Positions 24,601 through 37,686 of a stretch of 64,000 bases of DNA are shown here, in pieces. Each line of letters begins with the position of its first letter. Position 1 is the first letter of the stretch. The translations under genes and the position numbers were made by a program. This stretch comes from Paracentrotus lividus (lineage: Eukaryota; Echinodermata; Echinoidea; Camarodonta; Echinidae), in the NCBI GenBank assembly GCA_940671915.1, contig CALNVZ010003435.1, forward strand, positions 5,924,235 to 5,988,234, read 5' to 3'. Under the pieces are notes generated by a model. It saw nothing but the letters and a program-made list of their open reading frames with translations, had not been told where the DNA came from and did no database searches.

Positions 24601-24627
24601 TTTTAAATTGATCGTACGATTTGATTT

Positions 24628-24830
24628 CATGCACATTAACGAAATTCACTGCACATAAACACTTTTGATCGCACATAAACGAATACGAATGGTCATTAAC
24701 GATTACGAAAGAACATAAACGAAATCGAGTGCTCTAAACGTTAACTTAAATTACCGATAGCCCCGCTCCGGGAAGGTATCGTTTAAATTGACTGAACATT
24801 AACGAATTCGATTGAAAATAGTATAAAATC
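24628..24830. repeat. Degenerate 20-bp repeat, CACATAAACGAATNCGA type
   Basis: About eight imperfect units vary on CACATAAACGAA or CATTAACGAA. Similar ACATAAACGAATT phrases occur in the 63.8 kb repeat. Confidence 0.6.
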
Positions 24831-25578
24831 GACCGGGAAAACCTATATTATTTTTACGCATGAAGTGTTATAAAAGAGAACCTTCTTATAATTTGTACGG
24901 TACGCCTTCCTATCTCCTGTCTTCTTCCGATACCATTCCGCTGATGTGGCGTAAATCTGCTCAACGCCAGTACAGGGGGGGGGGGCATTTCATGTGAGAA
25001 CTTGTCGGATGTTTTATCCTACAAATTTGCTCTCAGCCAATCAGATGGAAGCATTTCAGTAGCTTATAACAGTTGTCAGTGATAATCAGTGATATTTGTT
25101 TCATGAAATGCTCCCCAGATCCAGAAGAGCAACCTTCTGGTATCGCCTCCTGCAAGACTGGTGGCTCTCCAGAACAACGAGTAACTAAAAATAATTATTC
25201 ATGGCCGCGGCCTGAGATCAGAAATCAATGACTTGGAGTCCCAAGTAATATGCGATCAGTCAGTACGTCTATTTCCATCGCATACCCGTTTCCTGGTCTA
25301 AATACTTCTGCAGTTTAATGCAGTCACTGAACGCTGTATTCTCTTTTTTAATCCCCGGCCAAGTCCAAATGAATTTACAAACTTGGTATATCTATGCGTT
25401 CATTGCGTGCAGAAAGTAACAGTATCAACAATAATCCTTCAACATTAAAGATGTAATATTACCTGATAATTAAGCGGATCTTCTGAAAAGTTGCGAAAAG
25501 AAACACTTATCATAAACGATTATATTTTGATTATAACACGTAATAACGCTATAAATGAAATAAAAAGCGTCATTGTGG

Positions 25579-25593
25579 TAAAAAAAAAAAAAG

Positions 25594-25632
<39 letters not shown>
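25579..25632. repeat. Poly(A) tract
   Basis: More than 50 bases of almost pure A. It could be a retroposon tail, but no body is recognised beside it. Confidence 0.95.
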
Positions 25633-25633
<1 letters not shown>

Positions 25634-25974
25634 CCACATAATTCTAACGAACGAAATCAGTACTGTTATATTTAATGATAATATTGTACTTAGATAAATT
25701 CCTGTTTTAGTAATAATTCAAACAATTAACCGCCTCTGTGCTTGTGGAAAATTTTCACATTGATTAAAACTATAGGAATCATAACAGACAAGTAAACATA
25801 CATGTAGGCCTTTGCCCCTAATTGTCATCTAATAAAAATCAAATCCTCTGATTAGGCCTACCACGTATCGAACTTTTCATGAGAACCACTATACCGCCAC
25901 TAATGAGGACCGATATACAGGGACACCGATTTTGTAAGATATGAATGGAATGAATTATGAATAGCAGGCGCGGA

Positions 25975-26098
25975 TCCAAGAAAGTCGAATTGAATGCATT
26001 TCGGGGGCCCAATTGTCTGGGGACAAAGAGCCGCTTTTGTTCCCAGACAATTGGGCCCCCGAAATGCATTCAATTCGATTTTCTTCGATCCGCGCCTG
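25975..26098. mobile_element. 124-bp near-perfect hairpin element
   Basis: CAGGCGCGGATCCAAGAAAG at left returns as its complement at right. Arms of about 58 bases are separated by a loop of under 10 bases. AATAG flanks both ends, a likely 5-bp target duplication. It sits about 540 bases upstream of gene B. A partial relative with CGGGCCCAATTGTCTGGG lies at 37721-37775. Confidence 0.8.
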
Positions 26099-26394
26099 AA
26101 TAGCGACCCTTGTTTCACATTATGAATAGCGATCCTTATAGATAGCGGCCCTAATGACTTTATGAATATCGACCTTCTATCATTTTTTAAATCAGAAGCG
26201 GATATTAAGATATCAGGAATTCGCACATTATTAATATTGGTCCTAATGAATTTAATAGAGGTCCAAGGTTCATTCGGTTCCGGCTTTCGAGTATTTAGAC
26301 ACAAGAAAAACTCCGGGATCTATTAGTTATTAATTATTGATTCATGTTTAACGGGTTCATGTGGAGAGAAATTATTTGTAGCGATTGTCTATCC

Positions 26395-26633
26395 GTGTTG
26401 ATACCGGGCAGGAATTATTTCTTTAATCGTCTTGGACTTGGATGGATCTAAAACAATCAGATGGTTGTGATGACATGTGCTATAATTTACCGTCGCCCCT
26501 ACTGTGTCTTCAACTTAGTTTGCGTAAAGAAATAAATATATCCATTTATTCAAAGTTATTTGAATAAAACTAGAAAACCAAAGGCAAACCTCAAATATCT
26601 ATTTTCCGACACCGGACAAATTGAGAAGCTGTG
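26395..26633 (+). promoter_or_regulatory. Gene B upstream block conserved with gene C
   Basis: This stretch aligns by eye with 44630-44857 in front of gene C, including CTTGGACTTGGATGGAT, AAAGAAATAAATATAT and TCAAAGTTATTTGAATAAAA. It should hold the promoter and 5' UTR. AATAAATATA near 26530 could act as a TATA-like element, but no start site can be fixed from sequence. Confidence 0.5.
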
Positions 26634-26816
26634 ATGTCGGTGAAACGATTCGTCCAACAGTGTTTTCATATTTATATATGTTTGTTCGTGACCAATCTCT
26701 GCAATGGACAGCATGATCGCAATCCGATTGAGTTGAAGAATGGAGCTTATACTAATATTCTGATTGCTATTGACAAAAACATCGAAGAAGACCCATTGAT
26801 CATCGATAGTATCAAG
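26634..26816 (+). CDS. CLCA: Gene B exon 1: signal peptide and CLCA start
   Basis: The exon is 61 codons ending in phase 0 before gtattt. It encodes a hydrophobic leader (FHIYICLFVTNLCNG), then NPIELKNGAYTNILIAID, matching the start of the mature CLCA domain. Gene C exon 1 is its close relative. Confidence 0.92.
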
Positions 26817-29042
26817 GTATTTTTTTCTAATTTGTCATGTTTCACATAGGATCAATGAAACCTTAAGCTAAAGCTAAATATCCAAGAACCCTAAATAGAA
26901 ACAGGTTCGTTATTCCAAAGGTTCGTTAGTCCGAAAATGAAATACGGTTCGTTAGTCCGAAAATTAAATATACTTATTTTAGTAACAAAAACGGTGTTGT
27001 AATTCAAAAATGATAGGATATTATGCAATAAAAGACTCAGCGGAGGATCAATACATGTGTATTTTCGGGGCAAAGCATGTGTTGCATAAGAAGTGGCGTG
27101 GATCAAGTCACCCATGAATAAACTCCAGATAGGGGGATTTTTTGTGGGGAGGGGGTTGTCATTATTTAATAGCTTCTTCTGTTTTATTTTAATTTTTGGA
27201 GAATTTCGCTTCTAAAATCGGGACGTTAAACAGTCCATCTCTAAATAATTCATCCCGCAATTGTTTTCGTTCCTAAACTTTATTTAATGAAGAATTTATT
27301 TCCCAACGTTCTTGACGGCGACATCTTCAGAAAAGGAATAAGTTTCGCTTCAAAACCGGGCCGTTCTCACGCCATAACTAAATAATTAATTCCGCAATTG
27401 TATCTGTTCCGCATTTATTTATGAAAGAAATAATTTTAAAACATTATCAGCAAAACTTATTCTTTATCGGAAGAACTCGCAGCCGATACTTTTTAGAAAT
27501 AGCCTAACCTTATTTCATTTTCCTAGTAACATACCTTTGGAATTACGAACCTTATTCTTTCTTTTTTTTCGGAATAACGAACCTTTTTTCTATTTTCAGA
27601 ATAACGAACCTTCTGAATAACGAACATCACCCCCCCCCCCCGCGGACTATCGGACCCGCGGGTTATCAGGATGACCCTGGTTTCTCAATGAGTTTGACTG
27701 TGCATTACGAATTTTAAGATATAAACCAAATTAGTGCTATAAATCCCCTTCTTGTTAATATTATTTTCAGGAGGATATTAAAAGAGACTAAGAAATAAGA
27801 GTCCAGACGTGCTTAAAAGTCTTCAGCTCCCCATATAGAAAAAATTATTTAAAACAGAGATTTAAGAGATAAAGATGAGCGTCAAGGTTCATGAAATAAT
27901 TCACAATAAAACGAACATCAATGCAAATAGCCAAATTTTATTTTGGTTAAATATTACTTTCGTGTTGATTTACGCAGGATATTTTCAGTGATGGGTCTTC
28001 TGTCTTATTCTCTGCCACCAATCGTCGGGTGTACTTCGGGGAGATCACCATTCTTGTCCCGGTCACTTGGTCCAGGAAGCCTGAGTACCAGGTTGCACGT
28101 CTAGAAGCCTTCGAGAATGCCAATGTCATAGTTACCAGTCAGGAGTCTAATCATCGTCCTTATGTTCATAATCCATATCAGTGTGGTAGACAAGGGCTGT
28201 ACATGCATCTCTCGAAGATCTTCCTCACCGATGAAGACATTCGCAATGAATTCGGAACACCTGGTAAGATTAAAATCGTCTGCATTCGTTACGATACGTC
28301 AGTGAATTTGGGAATTTCGCCAGCCTCTTCTAGTTTACATAAATTGTAAGTCTGAGGCGTATACCACACAAGAGGTACAAATCTTTTACCCATGTAGGAC
28401 GTATACATCCAATAGAATAGCTCTAAGACTGGGTCTAACTTTACAGGCAACGGTGTCAATTTGTTTTGGCGATTAGGGGGAATGATTGTCGAAATTTCTT
28501 TTTTTCCCAAATGCGACATATACAATTGTATATTATCGTAGTGTCGATTTTCGAGGGTGGGGTGGTTTTGGTTCTAAAAAGGGGGACCATATTGATGTTA
28601 TATCAACATATATACACATATGCGTAATAAATATGAGCGAATATCAGTTATTATTACATTATGCGAACGCGAAGAGCGAGCTGAAAATTTTATCAAATAT
28701 AAAGTGACCTGAAATTGCGTATATGTAGCCTTATGTGAGCGCGAAACGGGGGAGGGGTCACTGGTTTACTAAAAGGGGGACAATCAAGGTGTAATGCCAA
28801 TATATACACATGAATGTAAAATGGACAAATTTGATTTCCAGCTTTAATATGCGAGCGCGAAGCGCGAGCTAAAAAAATCAATAATAGTGACCTGAAACAG
28901 GGTAGCCTTATGCGAGCGCGAAGCGGGGAGGGGCCTTTTACTGTTTTCTGTAAGGAAAACAATAGTAATGTAATGCCAATGTACACACAAGCATGTAAAA
29001 TAAACGAATTTTAGTTCAAGCTCTATTATGCGAGCGCGAGCA

Positions 29043-29103
<61 letters not shown>

Positions 29104-32100
29104 AATAATAGTGGCCTGAAACAAGGTAGCGTGAAACGGGGGAGTGACTTTTAACCGGTTCTTAAAGGGGGGCCATGGTGACGTTTTACCGACCCATGTA
29201 TCATGTGTATGTAAAAGAAAACAAATTATGAACGAATTCTATAGTAAGGGCTGTATTAGGCGAGCGCGATGCGCGAGCTAAAATTTTCTGAACAAACTAT
29301 TCAGAAAATTTTAAAAAGTGACCCAAAATGGGTATACTTGGACCCTTATGCCAGCTTATTTTACTTTGATACAGCAGGATCGATTAAATTGAAAAGATTA
29401 CATACATGACATGTAGCCACTGGAGAATAGGGGAAGTGTATAATATAATCACTGTTCCGAGTCCCTAAAAATGATCACCATCAACGAAACACTTAGATAT
29501 AAAGTGGTAATTAAGGCTCTTCAATTTGATCTTTTCATTATTTGATTATCACATTTTTCAAGACCATAGTGGATAATTGAGGGTGATCATTGCCCTCAGT
29601 TCAAATTTAGGGGCACCCGGGGTAAGCGGCCCCAATTATGACCGACTTGAATAGGTAATAACTGGTATAGCTTTTTTTTTCTTACAATTTATTCAAGTTT
29701 CAAGATCCAAGATTTAGCTTGCAAATATTTGAGCATATTTTTCAAGTTATATATTAGGGAAAGCAGGGAAGATTAACCGTCAAATTAGAATTTTTTTTTT
29801 TGAACTATAGAACTTTGGATTTTAAGACTACAAAATTGCTAGTAGAACATTATAGTACCATAAATAGTTTTTTATATGATATTGGCTAGATTTATATGCA
29901 CATAGTGTGATACTTTTTGTTTCTTTAATCTCGAAATATTGGGGGGATGATTGTACACACCATCCCCTACCGACATTATTGGGGGATGCATCCCCCATCC
30001 CCCCACTATCGACACCCATGTTTTAGGCCTACAACATGAGATGAGCTAATCCAGACTGGTACAGCGTATTCGGCAGCAGAGAAACACAAAATAAAGACCA
30101 TCGTCCGAATAGTTCTGGCATCTGTTCCCCATTTGATGTTAGCCAGCTTCCTACTTTTGCTTTTATCTTGGCAATATGGTCCTTATACGTAAGGGAACGA
30201 TCTAATGTTACGGTTAGGTATTGGTGTAGGGATATGTTTAAGCAGTTTTCGATGACATCTCATCCTCAGTTGTCGTTGGGCATCTCTGTTGTAGAGATAG
30301 AAGACGCTTTTTTGAGTTTTTCAGGATTCACTCGCAAGTGATTTGTGGCATAGTATTGACTACCGTCCAGGGCATCGCTAACAGATTTTTCATCTTCTTC
30401 AAAAGGAATATGCCTAGTGATTGAGGTCAATGCCAAAATCATAACAAAAGGCATTGGCGGCGATCGGGGGGTGGGGGACGTGTCCCCCCTGATTTTTTTT
30501 TTCTGGGGAATCGTCCCCCCCCCTCGATTTTTTAAGCTTAACATATTTTTATGTAGTGATTAGTTGTCCAAAGCAAAAAAAAAAAAGGAGGTAAAAAGGA
30601 TGTATTCAAATACAATGTAAATGATAAAGCAAATTTTTGCTCGCGCTTCCGCCTCGAAAACATTTTCATTAGTTTCTGCATAATGTGCAAATTATGCGAA
30701 TTTTGAGGTATTATTTTTCACTTTCGGGTTGTTCCGTCCCCCCCTCCCCAAGTCGTGACATGAATCGCTGCACTTGAGCATAGGCCTACAAGAAACTCTT
30801 TGTATTTTTATATTCATATATTTTTTTTAATGTGTCTCTTTGTATCTTTATATCATTAAACTGCGAGGCTGCATTAACTTTCTTATATGTTTTTGATTGA
30901 CATGAATGAAGGCAAGGTGATTACTCGTCAGTTTGCCAAACTCCGCTGGGGAGTCTTTGACGAGGACTACGTATCAGGGACTGATGCCGAAGCATATTAC
31001 CAATCAAATGCTATTGATGGCGGCCTGGAAGGAACCCGATGCTCTTCTGAGGTCCGTGGGGTTATCGAGGATGACAATGGAGACCTATGTGACCAACCAG
31101 ATCCGTTTGGGAATTTACCCGAATCTTGTATGTTCGTTCCCGATCATTCTGATGACCAAACTGCTAAGGCGTCTCTGATGTTTGCATCCCATATTCAATC
31201 AGTAAGTTTATCATTGATCAAAGACTAAAAATGGCAAATTAGTCGTAATAAAGTCTAAACTTAGATAATTGCTTCAAGCAAACATTCTATTATACTATAT
31301 TCTATACGTACTGGCTTTGCGGTATACGTTCTACAGTTCTAGAAAGCAATTATTTGTATGCATTGATGTTGGACCACATACACGTACATGTACATGTATA
31401 TTATTTGCCGATCGTAAAGTTGGTCAAAATAAGGAATGAGAATTTGGAATCGAAAACTTTAAAAAAAAAAAAATTAAAAAATATGTAAAAAAGGGCCGAC
31501 CATTCCTTATTCTGCGTCTCCTATTATCTTTAGATTTTGAAACAATATCAAACATGATGAAATGAACCTTACTTTCAATCTAGAAATAGGAAGAAATCTG
31601 TTAATAGTGGAGGGGAGGAGGGAGGGGGGTTTCCAAAATGTTCGTGTCAGGAATCTTGTTCAAAGGTGCTATCGAGAACATGTTATATGACTTACTGTAA
31701 TATTTACATTAAAGTACGTCAAATATTTGCACTGCGCCAGATCAGATAAACAAGGTCAAAATAAAAAATAAAGAAAACATTGGAGATACTTTCTTAACCT
31801 TATTTTTAACATGATATGAGGTGCGTTTATCAAACAATTATCCCCTCTGATAGTGTACTTTGTTCAATTAATTACATACTGAATCACCCGAGAGCAAAAA
31901 TGTCTAATGTATTGCGTTGGTGTATTTCGTCTAAAATAAAAAGATATATAATTCCGCTAGAAATACTTTTGAAAACACTGCTGCCCCTTTAAAAAAAATA
32001 AAATAAAAACACAAACAAAAAACTTCCAATATCCAACGAGATAAGAGTGCAAAAAATGCAATACTTGGAGCACCTTTAATGGTGCAATTTTTTCCCTTTT

Positions 32101-35100
32101 CCAAAAGCAAAAATGCACCTTTTAGGATGCAGTTTTTGGAAAAAAATACCTCTACCGAGTGAGTCAGAAAAAACTAGACACCTAGACACCTAGAAAAATT
32201 TATATAAAAAGAAAACCAATTCATAAAGCCCAAAATTTTTTACATATTCTGAAAAAGTAACTCCTCCTGCATCTTCTGATACCATTTTTTGGTGGTTTAT
32301 GTTTACGCCTGAATGAACACGTCGCATTGTTTGCGAACATGTACGTTTCGAATTGTGCAAAAGTGGGGTTATAGAATCAAAACAACAAAATCTATCACAG
32401 AAGCAACTCCATCATGATTAAAAAAGCATAAAACTTTTTAACGAAAATGTTTTGCATTTAATAACTTGGAGGAGGTATTTTCACACCTATAGACTACATT
32501 TTGTGTGAAAATGAGATAGATCTGTAAAGTCAAGCATGAGTGAGATGAAGGTTAAAGACAAAATAATCACTTTAAAAGTATTAAGAGGCCTCTTAGGTCT
32601 GCAAGTGACAATTTACAACTTACAAATTGAAAAATTTTGATGCCGTGCTATGCGATATAAAGTAATTCGTAGGCCTACCATGTTGGAAAGGTAAAGTTGC
32701 GTCTAATTGTCTCTAATGACACTGACCTTGTGATCAATTTGGACAAGTAAGATTAATTTGGTTCTTTTCCCAATCTATTGTGCAGATTGATATGTTCTGC
32801 GACAATGAACAAGGCGAACCAGGGTTTCATAACTACGAAGCTCCGAACCTTCAGAATCTCAAGTGCGATTACCAAAGCATCTGGGAAGTTATGAGAAAAT
32901 CAGATGATTTTCGATATGAAACTAGTCCCCCCTTGCCAGATGGTACCAACATATCACCAAATTTTACTCTGGTGCAGCCTGGAGGATCATTAAGGATGGT
33001 TCTAATACTGGATACAAGTGGCTCTATGAATGTAAGTTTATCATTTAGCGAGCTATTTGTCATTACTTTGTTATCATTTAGGGGAGACTGGGGTAATTAT
33101 GGCCCCCTTTTTCACATTTCCTATTACTACCATTAAATGAAAAGTCCAATGATATTCTAAATATGTAAAAATACAGTCGGTCCATATACCTATAATATAC
33201 AAAGGAAAGTATAAACCTGCTAATTCTCATTTGCATATTAATTACCATTATCTTAACAACTTTGGGGGCCATAATTACCCCACGGGTTGGGGTATTTATG
33301 GCCCCTATTGTAATGACTGTATGAATTCAAAGATATTATGCTAATTAATGATGGTAATGTATAATAAATGTTGTTGGGTATTCCTAATACTCTTATCAAC
33401 CACCAACAATGATTTAGTCAATAATTGGTTCAGCCAAAATGTTGAAATTTTGCAATCAAAGCAATACATATTTATCTACAAAATCGTACAAGTTAATGTC
33501 CCCATCTACGCTTATCTGCGCTTATACACTGTTTATGCATTGGGGGCCATAATTACCCCAAATGACATTTTCAATTTGATTCCCCTTTACAGCTCTACTA
33601 TTGAAGATATTCAGGTGGAAGTTTTTTTGTTGTTTTTTACTTCCTATTGTTTCAGTTTCAATCAAAATTTCATCTTAAATGATTTTAATTATTGATATCA
33701 CACCCCACATAAAAAATCAGACTTGCCACTTTCCAACGAACAGAATTGTGATTGCCGTACATTTTAGGCTCCCCTAAGCACAAAATTTCATGTAAATGGC
33801 TTATTTTTCTCATATGATAGTAGGAAGAGTTTAGCTAGGCATGTGTAAAAATTAAATTATCACTGTGTAATGCAACAAAGAATTATAAGCTCTCAAAGAC
33901 AAAGGGGCCATAATTACCCCAGGGCCATAATAACTCCAGTCTCCCCTATTTATTTATTTACTTTTTTTTCACATGATTTTTGTTTAAGTAATGATGACAA
34001 CTTCATGAAAGAAGAAAATGTTTTCCCTAAACAATCGAGTGCAAGCTTTTTGACTTCAATAACCCTTTTATTACCAGAATTTTGTTGAGATTGCGATTTT
34101 ATAACGAAATTTAAAAATGTGAAAAATAGTATGGGGTTTGTAAGGATAAAATGAAAAAACAAACAAAAACAAATCACATTCACGTATACACGAGATTGCT
34201 TGGGATTCCTGAAAGAGTCGAGGACTCAGCGCGCCACTTCTTTAATGTTGCGGTCACAACTCTCCGTACCTTCAACGTGCAACTCCCTACGGTGGATTTC
34301 GTAGAAAATTCGTGCAACGCACGTACCTTGCAAGCACCTTGCATGTACGACGTGCAGGAACTTTTTACAATAGCTTTACTACAGAAACGCAGGAATCGCA
34401 GAAATTGATCCACGACGGCTGCATGCAACGTGCATGCAACGCTGGCTACGTTCCATGCATGTGCCCCGTAGCCTACGGCGAGTAATGTGACCGCCACATT
34501 ACTTGAGTTAATATTCTGTAGCTTGCCTTAACGTGGATAGATGAACATTTAATCTGGCTCATTTTAGGGGATCTCTCATTTACTGAATCACCTTTTGGTC
34601 TGTAGGTCTGTTAAGTGGGATGTTCCCACGAGGCCGAGGGCCCACGAATCCGAGTTTTTTTTTTCCACGAGGTCGAGGGTCCACGAGGCTGAGGTCAACG
34701 AGGCCGAGCAGTATATTACAATACAAGGGATAAAATACAATGGATAAAATGAGAAAATCGGCCTCCTGGGAAAATACTCGGACTCGTGGACCCTTGGCCT
34801 CGTGGACACTCCCACTGCTAAGTAGATCACAATATCGTTTACTTTCACATATTGCCTGTAATCATTATTAGCATGTTCCGTTTATTGTCTTCTTACTAGG
34901 GAGAACGTTTTGAGAAGATGATTCTAGGAGCAAAGAACTTCATCCAAAGTGTGACACCTAATGGTAGTTACGTGGGCATCGTGGAATTCGCTAGCTCTGC
35001 TTCCGTGTTGTCGTATATGACTGAAATCATCGAAGACGCATCGAGAGAACTTTTGATATCTAGACTTCCGACCAATGCAAATGGTGGTACTTGTATTGGC

Positions 35101-37643
35101 TGTGGACTCTTAAAAGGCATAGAGGTAATTTTATCCTGTACATATTCGTGGGTGCCTCTTATAAATAAAGGCCACCGCACACCTTACGACTGGTCTACGA
35201 CCCGATTCTGAAACAAATCGCATTTTGCTTATTTTTCGAAAGTATGAATGAATAGAATCTTATCATGAGAGGTTCAAATTAACTGTAAGAGTACTTATAC
35301 CTTTATTTAGGAGTAAAGGGCAAATTGGTTTGAAATCGAAGCCAATCGTGCGATTCATATGACGTCATTATGATTAGATATTGTATTCGCTGTTATTTTA
35401 AGAAGGAGGTTACATAGTCACGGATTTGAACATATAAGTATTCCTGCGATGATTTAGAACTCTGCACAGTATGATGTTCTATTTCTAAATATCCACACCA
35501 ATGTTATGACGTTTTATTACACAATCAGGTCGCAGACCAATCGTAAGGTGTGCAGTGGCCTTAAAGCAGAGAGAGTGAGAGAGAGTAATAGTAGAGAGAA
35601 AATGGGATGGGAAATGGGGATCCCGAAGAGGATATAGACATGCAAGGATACATGAAAAGAAAAAAAAAACAAACAAAAAAAAAACAAAAAACTTGCGTCT
35701 AACCCGACCAGTAATCATGGCAATACAAGACTAATCACTAATAAACCAAACAAAATTATTTATAGTATAACAAAACCATCATTTTTTACTATGTGCAGTG
35801 TTCTATGGTACTATCATAAAGTTCACCAGGCATTTAGCTTTTACGATGTTCTTTGATGGTCTTCATAATTATGCATTCATAATCATGTGTTGGCTCAGTG
35901 GATAGAGCGTCCACCTCATAATCGGGAGGTCATGGGTTCGAGCCCCAGCCGCGTCATACCAAAAGACGTTAAAAATGGTAGTTGCTGCTTCCCTGTTTGG
36001 CGTTCAACAAGAGGGGGATAGAGCAACGTCCTTCTGGCGCTGCTCAGCGGCTGCCGGGCCCACGAGAAAAGGGGCAAAATAAATATCCGTTTCGGAAAAT
36101 AAAATTTGGAGCATTTTTTTGGGAGCATTATGATAATATTGTTTCTTTTTCTAGGTCGCACAATACAATGGCATGGACTCTCAAGGTGCTTACCTGATTC
36201 TACTAAGTGACGGTCAAGAGAATAACTACCCTTATATAGCTGACACCATTGACGACATTAAAATTTCGGGCGTTATTGTCCATACGATCGCCTTCTACCA
36301 GGCGGACACCCAGATGGAAGAACTAGCTGATATGACTGGAGGCATATCGGCAACATGCGCTGACGGTGGAAGCGCACAGTGCGTCATATCAGCCTTTACG
36401 GCTATCATAGCCCAGAGGCCTCAGAGTGTTGCTACTTCTGCACCAGTACAGGTCAGAAGTAAATTTGAAAGTTCTATAGGACATTAAAGGGAGTACCTCC
36501 TAAATCAGGGGTGTCACTAGATGAAAGTCTGCACTGTATTGTCAGGGCATAAAATGAACGTTAAATTCACCGCTCAGTTGAAGAAATCGTCCGATGAGCT
36601 GTAGAAAGAAATTAAAGCTCATCTGATGAGAATGATGGCTCGGAGCTTAGGCGAAAATCAGATTCATATTTTTGTTACCTTAGAAAGGGCGTTTTAGCAG
36701 TTTTAAGTTTGATTTGATGTATTTGTAGAGATAAAATATAAGGCAGGTAGAGATAGCGATCGTGGGGCACCGTCGCAGTTCGTAAATATTGATATCTGAA
36801 GAATATGTATGTATGATACATCCTTTTATACCTTCTAAACTTCTAAACAACCATGTTTAATAAATGAAAAGTTTTTTTGATCCATGAAATATATTATAGG
36901 TTCAGAGTTCAGCAATCCAACTGTATCCCTATGCAATACAAACCACGGATGCCCTTATAGACGAATCCCTTGGACTGGATACAGTCATGACATTTACATG
37001 GGCTCTCAACACCATGATCTCTATCACAGTCAATGGCCCCGATGGTACCATCATAGACGAGACCGATTCAAGATACAAACTTGACGGCACCTCCAAACTT
37101 ATTACTATCACTATCTTAGAGGCACAGGTAGGCTATAAGTTTCATGGGTATGTTTATAGTATTAATTAATACATTCTATACATTGATCTATTCATGCCAG
37201 ATTCATTTAGTTAGCCAGTTGTTGTAAAGTAAAATTAAAGACCCCGTTTAAAACATAGTATCTTAAAGTAGTCGAACAAAAACATTTCCTCCCTCTCAAA
37301 ACGGTTATTCAAATTCCGTTTGTTATCATGTCAGTTTCTGTAAAAATGTAAGATTGGTAAACAACATCCAGAGTAAATACGTCTACATGAATGACATAGA
37401 TAGCTAGATTGCGATATTAATGATATTTGTGTCATTTGTTACAAACTTTCTTTAGGCAGGTGTTTGGGATATCGAAATCAGCAATACCGGTAGTTATTAC
37501 GAGTACGTCAGTGTTGAAGTAAACTCTAAACCACGTTCTGAGGACGTCTATCCCCCTGTGGTTTATAGCTTCCTAGGAACATCGGTAGGTAAATGAACAT
37601 GATAATTGTTCACCTTTTTATAAGAAAGGCATTGACGCTCACG

Positions 37644-37686
<43 letters not shown>

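Noticed and set aside
26900-27630. Possible regulatory array of GGTTCGTTA sites for gene B
   Set aside because: The inverted arrangement and dispersed style fit a transposable element better than a conserved enhancer; gene C does not show it after its exon 1.
34180-34497. Minus-strand frame of 105 codons rich in Cys
   Set aside because: It coincides with a small GC-rich MITE with inverted ends inside a gene B intron.
35889-35958. Possible tRNA-Met gene
   Set aside because: The A and B boxes and anticodon loop are tRNA-like, but acceptor ends do not pair well and the sequence continues into a SINE body found again at 56.8 kb.
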